A stretch of 10,475 bases of DNA, from contig WRCT01000049.1 of the NCBI GenBank assembly GCA_009783775.1, forward strand, positions 1 through 10,475. Direction: 5' to 3'. Below, one piece after another: positions 1 to 5,482 of the stretch. A program made the position numbers and the translations under genes. The notes below the pieces were generated by a model, which worked only from the letters and a program-made list of their open reading frames with translations, searched no databases and was not told where the DNA came from. Source of the DNA: Clostridiales bacterium. GTDB lineage: Bacteria > Bacillota > Clostridia > Christensenellales > CAG-138. Positions within the stretch are counted from its first letter, which is position 1; every line of letters starts with the position of its first letter.

Positions 1-96
1 GAGCTGATTTGCGTTGTCGTAAAAGACAAGGGCTTATCCGTTCGTCAAATTGCCAGACTTACAGGGATAAATAGAGGCATTGTGCTAAAAGCGTGA
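1..96 (+). CDS. C-terminal end of a probable REP-associated (IS200-like) transposase, partial
   Basis: The window opens inside a reading frame. Its last 31 codons read ELICVVVKDKGLSVRQI, then ARLTGINRGIVLKA, then TGA at 94-96. The pattern KGLSxRQIARLTGxxRG resembles the helix-turn-helix tail found at the C-terminus of many Y1-type REP-associated transposases (RAYTs) in Bacillota. The catalytic HUH and tyrosine motifs would lie to the left of the window and cannot be checked. REP-like inverted repeats begin immediately at the stop codon, which fits a RAYT and its cognate repeats. The AT-richer codons differ from the GC-rich genes that follow. Another small HTH protein or the tail of a different transposase family is possible. 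Whether the full gene is intact is unknown. Confidence 0.6.
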   Translation, partial: ELICVVVKDKGLSVRQIARLTGINRGIVLKA

Positions 97-220
97 GTGT
101 CAAGAGAACCGTCCCCCTGACACCCCTGACACCCCGTCCCCCTGACACCCCCAAAGGTTTCGGCACTACCAACGTGAGTGTGAAGAGAACCGTCCCCCTG
201 ACACCCCCTGACACCCGACA
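97..220. repeat. REP-like repeat cluster after the transposase tail
   Basis: Two nearly identical units lie 81 bases apart, at 97-123 and 178-204. Each has the core AAGAGAACCGTCCCCCTGAC. In the first unit GTGTCA (97-102) pairs with TGACAC (118-123). In the second unit the left arm has one change (GTGTGA). Partial copies follow each: a CGTCCCCCTGACAC half-unit at 135-148 and extra CTGACAC pieces at 126-132 and 208-214. The matching sequence of the first copy extends left into the transposase stop codon (GTGAG at 93-97 and 174-178). Short palindromic repeats next to a RAYT gene are the known arrangement for these elements. That this family is mobilised by the neighbouring protein is inference. 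Confidence 0.75.
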
Positions 221-285
221 CTAAATTTAATTATAACAACCTTTTGTTAGCAAATTATGATGAAATCCCGCAAAAAGAAAGAAAT

Positions 286-315
286 TTGTGATGAAAATCC
301 TGTTTTTCATCACAA
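286..315. promoter_or_regulatory. 12-bp palindrome over the response regulator promoter (candidate operator)
   Basis: TTGTGATGAAAA (286-297) is followed after 6 bases by its exact reverse complement TTTTCATCACAA (304-315). A related half-site, TTATGATGAAAT (255-266), lies upstream in direct orientation. The palindrome covers the -35 region of the promoter whose -10 is at 323-328. This is the usual place for a repressor or autoregulator site. The most likely binder is the OmpR-type protein encoded just downstream, but that is inference. Confidence 0.55.
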
Positions 316-319
316 TTTG

Positions 320-328
320 TGTTATAAT
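320..328 (+). promoter_or_regulatory. Extended -10 promoter of the response regulator gene
   Basis: TGTTATAAT is a perfect extended -10 element (TGn at 320-322, TATAAT at 323-328). The -35 region about 17 bases upstream (CTGTTT, 300-305) matches poorly, which extended -10 promoters tolerate. The expected transcription start, 6-8 bases after the -10, falls on or next to the A of the ATG at 335. The mRNA would then be leaderless. Confidence 0.6.
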
Positions 329-334
329 GCAACT

Positions 335-1003
335 ATGATACGAATTTTGGTGGCGGAAGCCGACCCGCAAGTTTGCGAAATCATCAAGCGCTGCGCCTTG
401 GGCGAGCAGTGGCAAACCGACGAGGCCCGCGACGGCATCGCTGCCGTCAAGCTATTGCGCCGGCAGAGCTATCAGATTCTGATTTTATCCTGCGAACTGC
501 CCGTCATCGACGGTCCCATGATCCTGGCGGTGACAAAAGAACAGGTAGACTGCCCCGTCATCTTCATCGGCAAGAGCGGCGCGGAGGAAGACAGGCTGGC
601 GGCGTTTGAGGCGGGCGGCAACGACTTTTTGCAAAAGCCCTTTTACCCGCGTGAGCTGGTGGCGCGCATGCGCAACCTGCTGAGGCTCTTCGGCATGGCG
701 GGGACGCAAAGCCCCGGGCTCACTGCCGGCCCCATTCGGATCGAACGGCACGCGCAAAGCGTTTATTTGAACGACAGGCCGCTCAAGCTCACCCCGCGCG
801 AGTACAATCTGCTGCTGCTTTTGGTCTCCCACTCCGGCCGCGCCTTCTCCCGCGAGGCCCTTTTGAGCTCGGCCTGGGGCGATTCCTTCGAGGGCGGCGA
901 CCGCACGGTGGACACGCATATCAAATCCCTGCGCGAAAAGCTCCGCCCTCACGACGGCTGCATCAAAACCATCTGGGGCGTGGGGTATAAGCTGGCGCTA
1001 TAA
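335..1003 (+). CDS. OmpR/PhoB-family response regulator with a degenerate receiver domain
   Basis: The 222-residue product has a receiver domain (about 1-119) and a winged-helix DNA-binding domain (about 128-222). The DNA-binding half is intact: LTPREYNLL, a WG motif, DRTVDTHIKSLREKL and the terminal WGVGYKL are all present. The receiver keeps its shape, including the lysine of QKPF (K101), the ELVARM segment and LPVIDG. By alignment with PhoB, three active-site positions are lost: the phospho-acceptor aspartate is serine (LILSCELP, S52), the second acidic-pair residue is alanine (AEAD, A9), and the switch threonine is glycine (FIGKSG, G79). It therefore probably acts without aspartyl phosphorylation. 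No histidine kinase is adjacent. An in-frame ATG at 257 would add 26 residues, but it lies upstream of the TATAAT and inside a repeated operator-like motif. The ATG at 335 begins the canonical first beta strand (IRILVAEAD), so it is preferred. There is no Shine-Dalgarno site before it. Targets are unknown; autoregulation is plausible. Confidence 0.88.
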   Translation: MIRILVAEADPQVCEIIKRCALGEQWQTDEARDGIAAVKLLRRQSYQILILSCELPVIDGPMILAVTKEQVDCPVIFIGKSGAEEDRLAAFEAGGNDFLQKPFYPRELVARMRNLLRLFGMAGTQSPGLTAGPIRIERHAQSVYLNDRPLKLTPREYNLLLLLVSHSGRAFSREALLSSAWGDSFEGGDRTVDTHIKSLREKLRPHDGCIKTIWGVGYKLAL

Positions 1004-1081
1004 TTATCGAAGTTTCGCCGAGGCAAAATGTCCTTCCCTGTTCACTTTTCATTTCTTGATTCGTGGTTTGTCGTTTATATC

Positions 1082-1110
1082 TTGCATTATCCGGTCCTTC
1101 ATTATATAAT
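1082..1110 (+). promoter_or_regulatory. Candidate sigma-A promoter of serC
   Basis: TTGCAT (1082-1087) and TATAAT (1105-1110) are separated by 17 bases. The -10 is perfect and the -35 is weak. Transcription would start near 1117, giving a short leader that contains the AAAGGAG ribosome site at 1124-1130. The gap between the regulator gene and serC (1004-1140) shows no clear terminator, so some read-through into serC is possible. Confidence 0.6.
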
Positions 1111-1140
1111 GGCACAAAAACAAAAAGGAGCAAACAAAAA

Positions 1141-2229
1141 ATGGAATACGGACGTACTTATAACTTCTCCGCCGGACCCGCGACCATGCCGGTGCCCGTG
1201 CTGGAGGAAATCGCAAATGAGGTCTTGAACTACCGTGGCTGCGGCACGGGCGTCATGGAGATGTCGCATAGGTCCAAGGTGTATCAGACGATCATCGACG
1301 AGGCGGAGGCCGATCTGCGCGAGCTGATGGGCATTCCCGACAACTATAAAGTGCTGTTTATCCAAGGCGGCGCGACACTGCAGTTCGCCATGATCCCGAT
1401 GAACCTGCTAAAAAACGGCGTGGCGGACTATATCGTCACCGGCGCCTGGTCGCAGAAGGCCTACAAAGAGGCGCAGAAATACGGCAAGATCAACCTGGTC
1501 GCCACGAGCAAGGACCGCAACTACAGCTATATTCCCGACTGCTCGGATCTGCCGATCGACCCCGACGCTGACTATGTGTTCATCGTGGAGAACGAGACGA
1601 TCCACGGCAACACGTTCTGGGCGCTGCCGAACACAAAGGGCAAGCCGCTGGTGTCCGACCAGAGCTCCATGTTCCTCTCGGGGCCCTGCAACGTGTCCGA
1701 CTACGGCATGATCTTCGCGGGCGCGCAAAAGAACGTGGGTCCGTCGGGTCTGGCGATCGTGATTATCCGTGAGGATTTATTAAACCGCGATCTCGACCCC
1801 AAGACGCCGACCTATCTGGATTACGCGATCCACGCGGACAACGGCTCGATGTACAACACGCCGAACTGCTGGGCGATCTACGTCTGCGGCAAGGTGTTCA
1901 AGTACCTCAAGAAGATCGGCGGGCTCGAGGCGATGGCGAAGATCAACGAGGACAAGGCGAAGATCCTCTATGACTTTTTGGACAGCAGCGCGCTGTTTGC
2001 GGGCACGGTCGACAAGTGTGACCGTTCGCTGATGAACGTGCCGTTCGTGACGGGCGATAGCGAGAAGGACGCGGCAGTCGTCGCGGCGACCAAGGCTGCG
2101 GGCTTTGACAATCTCAAGGGCCACAAGAGCGTGGGCGGCCTGCGCGCGTCGATCTACAACGCCATGCCCGCCGAGGGCGTCGAGGCGCTCGTCGAATTCC
2201 TGCGGGAGTTTGAGAAGGCAAACGCGTAG
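1141..2229 (+). CDS. serC: Phosphoserine aminotransferase
   Basis: SerC is a PLP enzyme that converts 3-phosphohydroxypyruvate and glutamate to O-phosphoserine and 2-oxoglutarate, the second step of cytosolic serine synthesis. It can also serve the matching step in pyridoxal phosphate synthesis. The 362-residue length is normal for the family. Visible hallmarks are the N-terminal YNFSAGPATMPVPVL, the phosphate-binding QGGATLQF (75-82), SDQSS with D173 expected to contact the PLP ring nitrogen, and AGAQKNVGPSGL with K197 as the Schiff-base lysine. The frame is open upstream to 1063, but the ATG at 1141 is chosen because AAAGGAG (1124-1130) lies 10 bases before it and the family N-terminus begins there. 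serA follows in the same direction, so the two probably work together. serB, the phosphatase of the pathway, is not in the window. Confidence 0.96.
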   Translation: MEYGRTYNFSAGPATMPVPVLEEIANEVLNYRGCGTGVMEMSHRSKVYQTIIDEAEADLRELMGIPDNYKVLFIQGGATLQFAMIPMNLLKNGVADYIVTGAWSQKAYKEAQKYGKINLVATSKDRNYSYIPDCSDLPIDPDADYVFIVENETIHGNTFWALPNTKGKPLVSDQSSMFLSGPCNVSDYGMIFAGAQKNVGPSGLAIVIIREDLLNRDLDPKTPTYLDYAIHADNGSMYNTPNCWAIYVCGKVFKYLKKIGGLEAMAKINEDKAKILYDFLDSSALFAGTVDKCDRSLMNVPFVTGDSEKDAAVVAATKAAGFDNLKGHKSVGGLRASIYNAMPAEGVEALVEFLREFEKANA

Positions 2230-2237
2230 GGTTTGTC

Positions 2238-2334
2238 TTCGAGTGGTCAGTGGTCAGTGGTCAGTGAGCAGTACGCCGTAGAAAAACCCGCGTGAGCGAT
2301 CTGACCACTGCCCACTGACCACTGACCACTCGAA
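2238..2334. repeat. Long imperfect inverted repeat made of 7-base units
   Basis: Two 34-base arms (2238-2271 and 2301-2334) match as reverse complements at 31 of 34 positions and enclose a 29-base loop. The left arm is a tandem array of GTGGTCA with period 7. The right arm is the same array inverted (TGACCAC). It fills most of the gap between serC and serA and would form a large hairpin in a shared transcript. No T-tract follows, so it does not look like an intrinsic terminator. It resembles a dispersed short-repeat element, similar in style to the heptanucleotide repeats known from cyanobacteria. Mobility is inference. Confidence 0.85.
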
Positions 2335-2370
2335 CGAAACAAAGAAACATCAAAGAAAGAGGTAACTAAT

Positions 2371-3288
2371 ATGATCAAGATCCTGGCATCAGACGGAATG
2401 GAAAAAGGCGCGATTGAGGCGCTTAAGGCAAAGGGCGCGGAGGTCGTGTGCGAGTTTTTCGATCCCGACGCGTTGAAAGAGGCGATTCGCGGGTATGACG
2501 TCATCGTCGTGCGCTCGGCGACCAAGGTGCGCGAGCCGCATATCGACGCGGCCGAGGACGCGGGCAGGCTCAAGCTCATCATTCGCGGCGGCGTGGGCGT
2601 GGACAATATCGACGTCAAGTACGCCGAGGCAAAGGGCATGACCGTGCGCAACACGCCGCGCGCGAGCAGCGACGCGGTCGCGGAGCTGGCGCTGGGGCAT
2701 ATGTTCTCCGTGGCGCGGTTCATCTCGGCTGCCGGCTGGTCCATGCGTGAGGGCAAGTGGGAGAAAAAGGGCTACGCCAAGGGCGTCGAGCTGGGCGGCA
2801 AGACGGTCGGTATCATCGGCTACGGCCGGATCGGGCAGTCGCTGGGCCGTATGTGCCAGGCGCTGGGCATGAAGGTGCTGGCGCAGGACATCTATCCCGT
2901 GCCGGAGCTGGAAAACGAGAACATGAAATATGTGGACTTAGGCGAACTGCTGGCCCAATCCGACATCATCTCGCTGCACGTGCCGTCGCTGCCCGGCCAG
3001 CCGCTGGTGAGCGAAGAGACGATCGCCAAGATGAAGGACGGCGTGATCATCATCAACACCAGCCGCGGCGCGAATATCGACGAGGCCGCCTTGCTGACAG
3101 CTTTAGAAAGCGGCAAAGTCGGCGGCGCGGGCTTGGACGTCTTTGCCGAGGAGCCGACAAAGAATATCGAACTTTTGCAGCACCCGCGCGTGTCCGCCAC
3201 GCCGCATATCGGCGCGTCCACGACCGAGGCGCAAAAACGTATCGGCGCGGAGATTGTGGATATTATTGTGAAACATTTCGGGCTGTAG
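2371..3288 (+). CDS. serA: D-3-phosphoglycerate dehydrogenase, short form without ACT domain
   Basis: SerA oxidises 3-phosphoglycerate with NAD to 3-phosphohydroxypyruvate, the substrate of SerC, and commits carbon to serine. The 305-residue protein has the full D-2-hydroxyacid dehydrogenase core. An N-terminal catalytic half contains VRSATKV and RGGVGVDNID. The NAD fold has GYGRIG (150-155) and D173 at the end of the second strand, expected to hold the ribose. Catalytic positions are visible as R232 (NTSRGANIDE), an acid in FAEEP (260-261) and H279 (TPHIGAST). It ends soon after this core, so the ACT regulatory domain of the longer SerA proteins is missing and serine feedback through it is not expected. 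The ribosome site AAAGAGG (2356-2362) lies 8 bases before the ATG. Pairing with serC supports phosphoglycerate dehydrogenase over a related hydroxyacid dehydrogenase. Confidence 0.93.
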   Translation: MIKILASDGMEKGAIEALKAKGAEVVCEFFDPDALKEAIRGYDVIVVRSATKVREPHIDAAEDAGRLKLIIRGGVGVDNIDVKYAEAKGMTVRNTPRASSDAVAELALGHMFSVARFISAAGWSMREGKWEKKGYAKGVELGGKTVGIIGYGRIGQSLGRMCQALGMKVLAQDIYPVPELENENMKYVDLGELLAQSDIISLHVPSLPGQPLVSEETIAKMKDGVIIINTSRGANIDEAALLTALESGKVGGAGLDVFAEEPTKNIELLQHPRVSATPHIGASTTEAQKRIGAEIVDIIVKHFGL

Positions 3289-3290
3289 GC

Positions 3291-3307
3291 AGATTCCAGA
3301 TTCCAGA
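3291..3307. repeat. Short tandem repeat AGATTCC (period 7)
   Basis: About 2.4 copies of AGATTCC begin three bases after the serA stop codon. With so few copies it could be chance. It is listed because two other gaps in this window carry 7-base-period repeats. Confidence 0.5.
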
Positions 3308-3310
3308 AAA

Positions 3311-3340
3311 AAGCTCCTCCGAATAATCTCGGAGGAGCTT
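3311..3340 (-). terminator. Intrinsic terminator between converging serA and the importer operon
   Basis: AAGCTCCTCCGA (3311-3322) pairs perfectly with TCGGAGGAGCTT (3329-3340) around a 6-base loop, a 12-bp stem. Read on the minus strand the stem runs into six T's (complement of the A's at 3307-3312), so it is best placed to stop transcripts from the ABC importer operon. On the plus strand the tail is poor in T, but the stem could still help end serA transcripts. Confidence 0.85.
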
Positions 3341-3350
3341 GTCATTTGAC

Positions 3351-3369
3351 GGGCGACCGCAGGTCGCCC
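3351..3369. repeat. GGGCGACC hairpin, probable dispersed palindrome
   Basis: GGGCGACC (3351-3358) and GGTCGCCC (3362-3369) form a perfect 8-bp GC stem around a GCA loop. It sits between the stop codon of the last permease gene and the 3311-3340 terminator. It has no T-tract and resembles short GC palindromes common in intergenic DNA of Bacillota. It may protect the 3' end of the minus-strand mRNA. Confidence 0.6.
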
Positions 3370-3383
3370 CTACGGCGCACCGA

Positions 3384-4373
3384 TTATCGTTCCTCTCGGA
3401 AGTAGGAGAGGCCTAAACTGGCGGGGGGTTGGTTTTCGCGGCTGCGGCGCAGGGACACGATGATCAACCAGCCGATCGTGACCACATAGGGCAGCATTTT
3501 GAACAGCTCCTTGGTGCCGCGCGAGAGGCCGTTGATGTAGAGATAGAGCCAGAACAAAACACCGAAGAGATAGGCGCCCCAGATTGCGCGCGTCGGCCGC
3601 CAGGACGCGAAGATGACCAGCGCGACCGCGAGCCAGCCCAGGCTTTCGATCGTGTAGTCGTTGGCCCAGGTGCCTTTGATGTAGTCCATGACGTAATACA
3701 GCCCGCCGAGGCCCGTGATGCCGCCGCCGATACAGGTGGCCAGGTATTTGTACTTGGTGACGTTGATGCCCGCCGCGTCCGCCGTGGCAGGGTTTTCGCC
3801 GACGGCGCGCAGGTTGAGGCCCACGCTCGTGCGCTTGAGGAACCAGCTGACGGCAAAGGCTAAAATCAGCGAGAGATAGACCATGAACCCGTGGGAGAAC
3901 AGCAGCTTTCCCACGATGGGAATATCGCGCAGGACGGGAATATTCGCGCGAAACACCGCGCTGGTGGCCGATACGGAGATCTGCCCGACGCCGCCCGCCA
4001 GACGGTTTAAGGATCCGCCGAAGAAGTTGGCCACGCCGCCGCTGAAGATGGTGAGCGTGAGGCCCGCCACGTTTTGGTTCGCGCGCAGGGTGATCGTCAG
4101 CAGGCCGAAGATGGCCGCGCCCGCGACGGCGGCGGCGATTGCGCAGCCCAGCGCGATGACCAGGCAGAGGATCGGCACGGGATTGGGGTTGTTCATCTCA
4201 TAGAAGAACGCGCCGACCAGGCCCGCGATGCCGCCCAGGTACATGATGCCCGGCACGCCGAGGTTGAGGTTGCCGGATTTTTCCGTCAGGATCTCGCCCA
4301 CCGAGCCGAAGAGAATCACGGTGCCGAACACGATGGCCGCTTGCAGCAGGGCCAATAGAGAATCTAAACTCAT
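3384..4373 (-). CDS. ABC transporter permease of a nucleoside/purine importer (NupQ/YufQ-like)
   Basis: This 329-residue hydrophobic protein belongs to the BPD_transp_2 family and forms one of the two membrane subunits of a BMP-type importer. The family pattern EKSGNLNLGVPGIMYLGG (31-48) follows the first membrane helix. RANQNVAGLTL lies near 98-107. VGENPATADAAGINV (191-205) is the cytoplasmic loop expected to touch the ATPase. About eight membrane segments can be picked out by eye. Its ATG overlaps the stop codon of the upstream permease gene (ATGA), and AAGGAGG lies 7 bases before the start, so it is translationally coupled. It is the last gene of the operon, with a hairpin and terminator downstream. 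The match to B. subtilis nupQ/yufQ is at family level; the substrate is inferred from the set of four proteins. Confidence 0.9.
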   Translation of the reverse strand: MSLDSLLALLQAAIVFGTVILFGSVGEILTEKSGNLNLGVPGIMYLGGIAGLVGAFFYEMNNPNPVPILCLVIALGCAIAAAVAGAAIFGLLTITLRANQNVAGLTLTIFSGGVANFFGGSLNRLAGGVGQISVSATSAVFRANIPVLRDIPIVGKLLFSHGFMVYLSLILAFAVSWFLKRTSVGLNLRAVGENPATADAAGINVTKYKYLATCIGGGITGLGGLYYVMDYIKGTWANDYTIESLGWLAVALVIFASWRPTRAIWGAYLFGVLFWLYLYINGLSRGTKELFKMLPYVVTIGWLIIVSLRRSRENQPPASLGLSYFREER

Positions 4374-5482
4374 GCCTGCGCCTCCTTATGTTTCTTGTCA
4401 CGGAATTTCAACTCGTACTGGATAAAGAACTCACAGCCGATGATGAAGAAGAGCAGAATGCCCATGATCATCTGTGAGACGAAGTTGTTCAGGTCAAAGC
4501 GGGAGGCGATCTCGATCGCGCCCTTTTCCAAAAAGACGAGCAGGCCCGCGATTAAGATCATCACAAAGGTATTGAACTTGGCCAGCCACGCCACGATAAT
4601 GGCGGTGAAGCCCCGCCCGCCCGCCGAGCTGATGGAGATCGTGTGGCTTGCGCCCGAAACGACCAAAAAGCCCGCGATGCCGCAGACCGCGCCGGAGATG
4701 GTCATCGTGCGAATGACCACACTCGGCACGCGGATACCCGCGTAACGCGCCGTGTTTTCGCTTTCGCCGACGACCGCGATCTCATACCCCTGTTTGCTGT
4801 ATTTGAGATAGAGGAACATGATCGCCGCCAGCGCCAGCACGAGGATCACGTTGAGCGCGTAGTCCTGACCGAACAGGGGCGGGAACCAGCCCGCGCGCGT
4901 GTTGGGGTTGATGATACCGACCTTGTTCGAGCCGCGCGGGTTCTCCCAAAGCGCGACGAAAAACGCGACAAGCTGCAGGGCGATGTAGTTCATCATCAGG
5001 GTGAACAGCGTTTCGTTCGTGTTCCACTTGGCTTTGAACACGCCGGGGAACAGGCCCCAGAGCCCGCCCGCGACCGCGCTGCACAGGAACATGACAAGCA
5101 GCAGCAGAATACCGGGCAGCGTGCCCAGATAGATCATGCAGGCCGCCGACGCGATTGCGCCCGCCAGGATCTGGCCCTCCGCGCCGATGTTCCAGAACCG
5201 CATCTTAAACGCGGGCGCGAGCCCGACGCCGATACAGAGCAGCATCATCATGTCACGGATCGTGACCCAGAGCCGCTTGTTCGTGCCGAACGCGCCCTCG
5301 AACATGGCCTTGTAGACCTGCAGCGGGTTTAACGCCACCACGGCGTAGATGATGGCGGCGCAGACGAGCAGCGCGCCGACCAGCGCGATGCCGCGAATGC
5401 CCCAGGCCTTCCACCATTCGATTTTGACCCGTTTGGCGATTCGGACAAAGGGTTCTTTGTGTTCTTTCAGCTTTTGTTTCAT
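4370..5482 (-). CDS. ABC transporter permease of a nucleoside/purine importer (NupP/YufP-like)
   Basis: The 370-residue product is the larger membrane subunit of the importer. A charged N-terminal tail (about 1-28) precedes the first membrane helix (about 30-51). The family signature FWNIGAEGQILAGA (96-109) and the cytoplasmic coupling loop VGESENTARYAGI (238-250) are clear. Further hydrophobic stretches near 121-146, 160-180, 207-226, 255-277, 292-315 and 337-355 give the usual many-pass topology. It ends with a charged tail (KFRDKKHKEAQA). The start codon overlaps the ATPase stop (ATGA) and an AGGGGGTGG-type ribosome site stands a few bases upstream. It would pair with the permease encoded just downstream as a heterodimer. 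Confidence 0.9.
   Translation of the reverse strand: MKQKLKEHKEPFVRIAKRVKIEWWKAWGIRGIALVGALLVCAAIIYAVVALNPLQVYKAMFEGAFGTNKRLWVTIRDMMMLLCIGVGLAPAFKMRFWNIGAEGQILAGAIASAACMIYLGTLPGILLLLVMFLCSAVAGGLWGLFPGVFKAKWNTNETLFTLMMNYIALQLVAFFVALWENPRGSNKVGIINPNTRAGWFPPLFGQDYALNVILVLALAAIMFLYLKYSKQGYEIAVVGESENTARYAGIRVPSVVIRTMTISGAVCGIAGFLVVSGASHTISISSAGGRGFTAIIVAWLAKFNTFVMILIAGLLVFLEKGAIEIASRFDLNNFVSQMIMGILLFFIIGCEFFIQYELKFRDKKHKEAQA

Noticed and set aside
97..220. CRISPR-like array
   Set aside because: Only two full repeat units, palindromic and with partial copies rather than regular unique spacers; no cas genes are present.
257..334. 26-residue N-terminal extension of the response regulator from the ATG at 257
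   Set aside because: It lies upstream of and across the TATAAT and palindrome, has no ribosome site, and precedes the conserved first strand of the receiver domain.
1063..1140. 26-residue extension of SerC from the ATG at 1063
   Set aside because: It would run through the -35/-10 and the AAAGGAG ribosome site; the SerC family N-terminus starts at 1141.
1004..1140. Terminator after the response regulator gene
   Set aside because: Only a 4-bp CGAA/TTCG stem is present and there is no T-tract.
2247..2756. Minus-strand open frame of 169 codons over the repeat and the start of serA
   Set aside because: It is antisense to serA and its C-terminus is just the translated heptamer repeat; no start signal or recognisable domain.
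4643..5332. Plus-strand open frame of 229 codons opposite the permease gene
   Set aside because: Rich in Arg, Asp and His as expected for a GC-rich antisense shadow; no ribosome site or family pattern, while the opposite strand has a clear permease.
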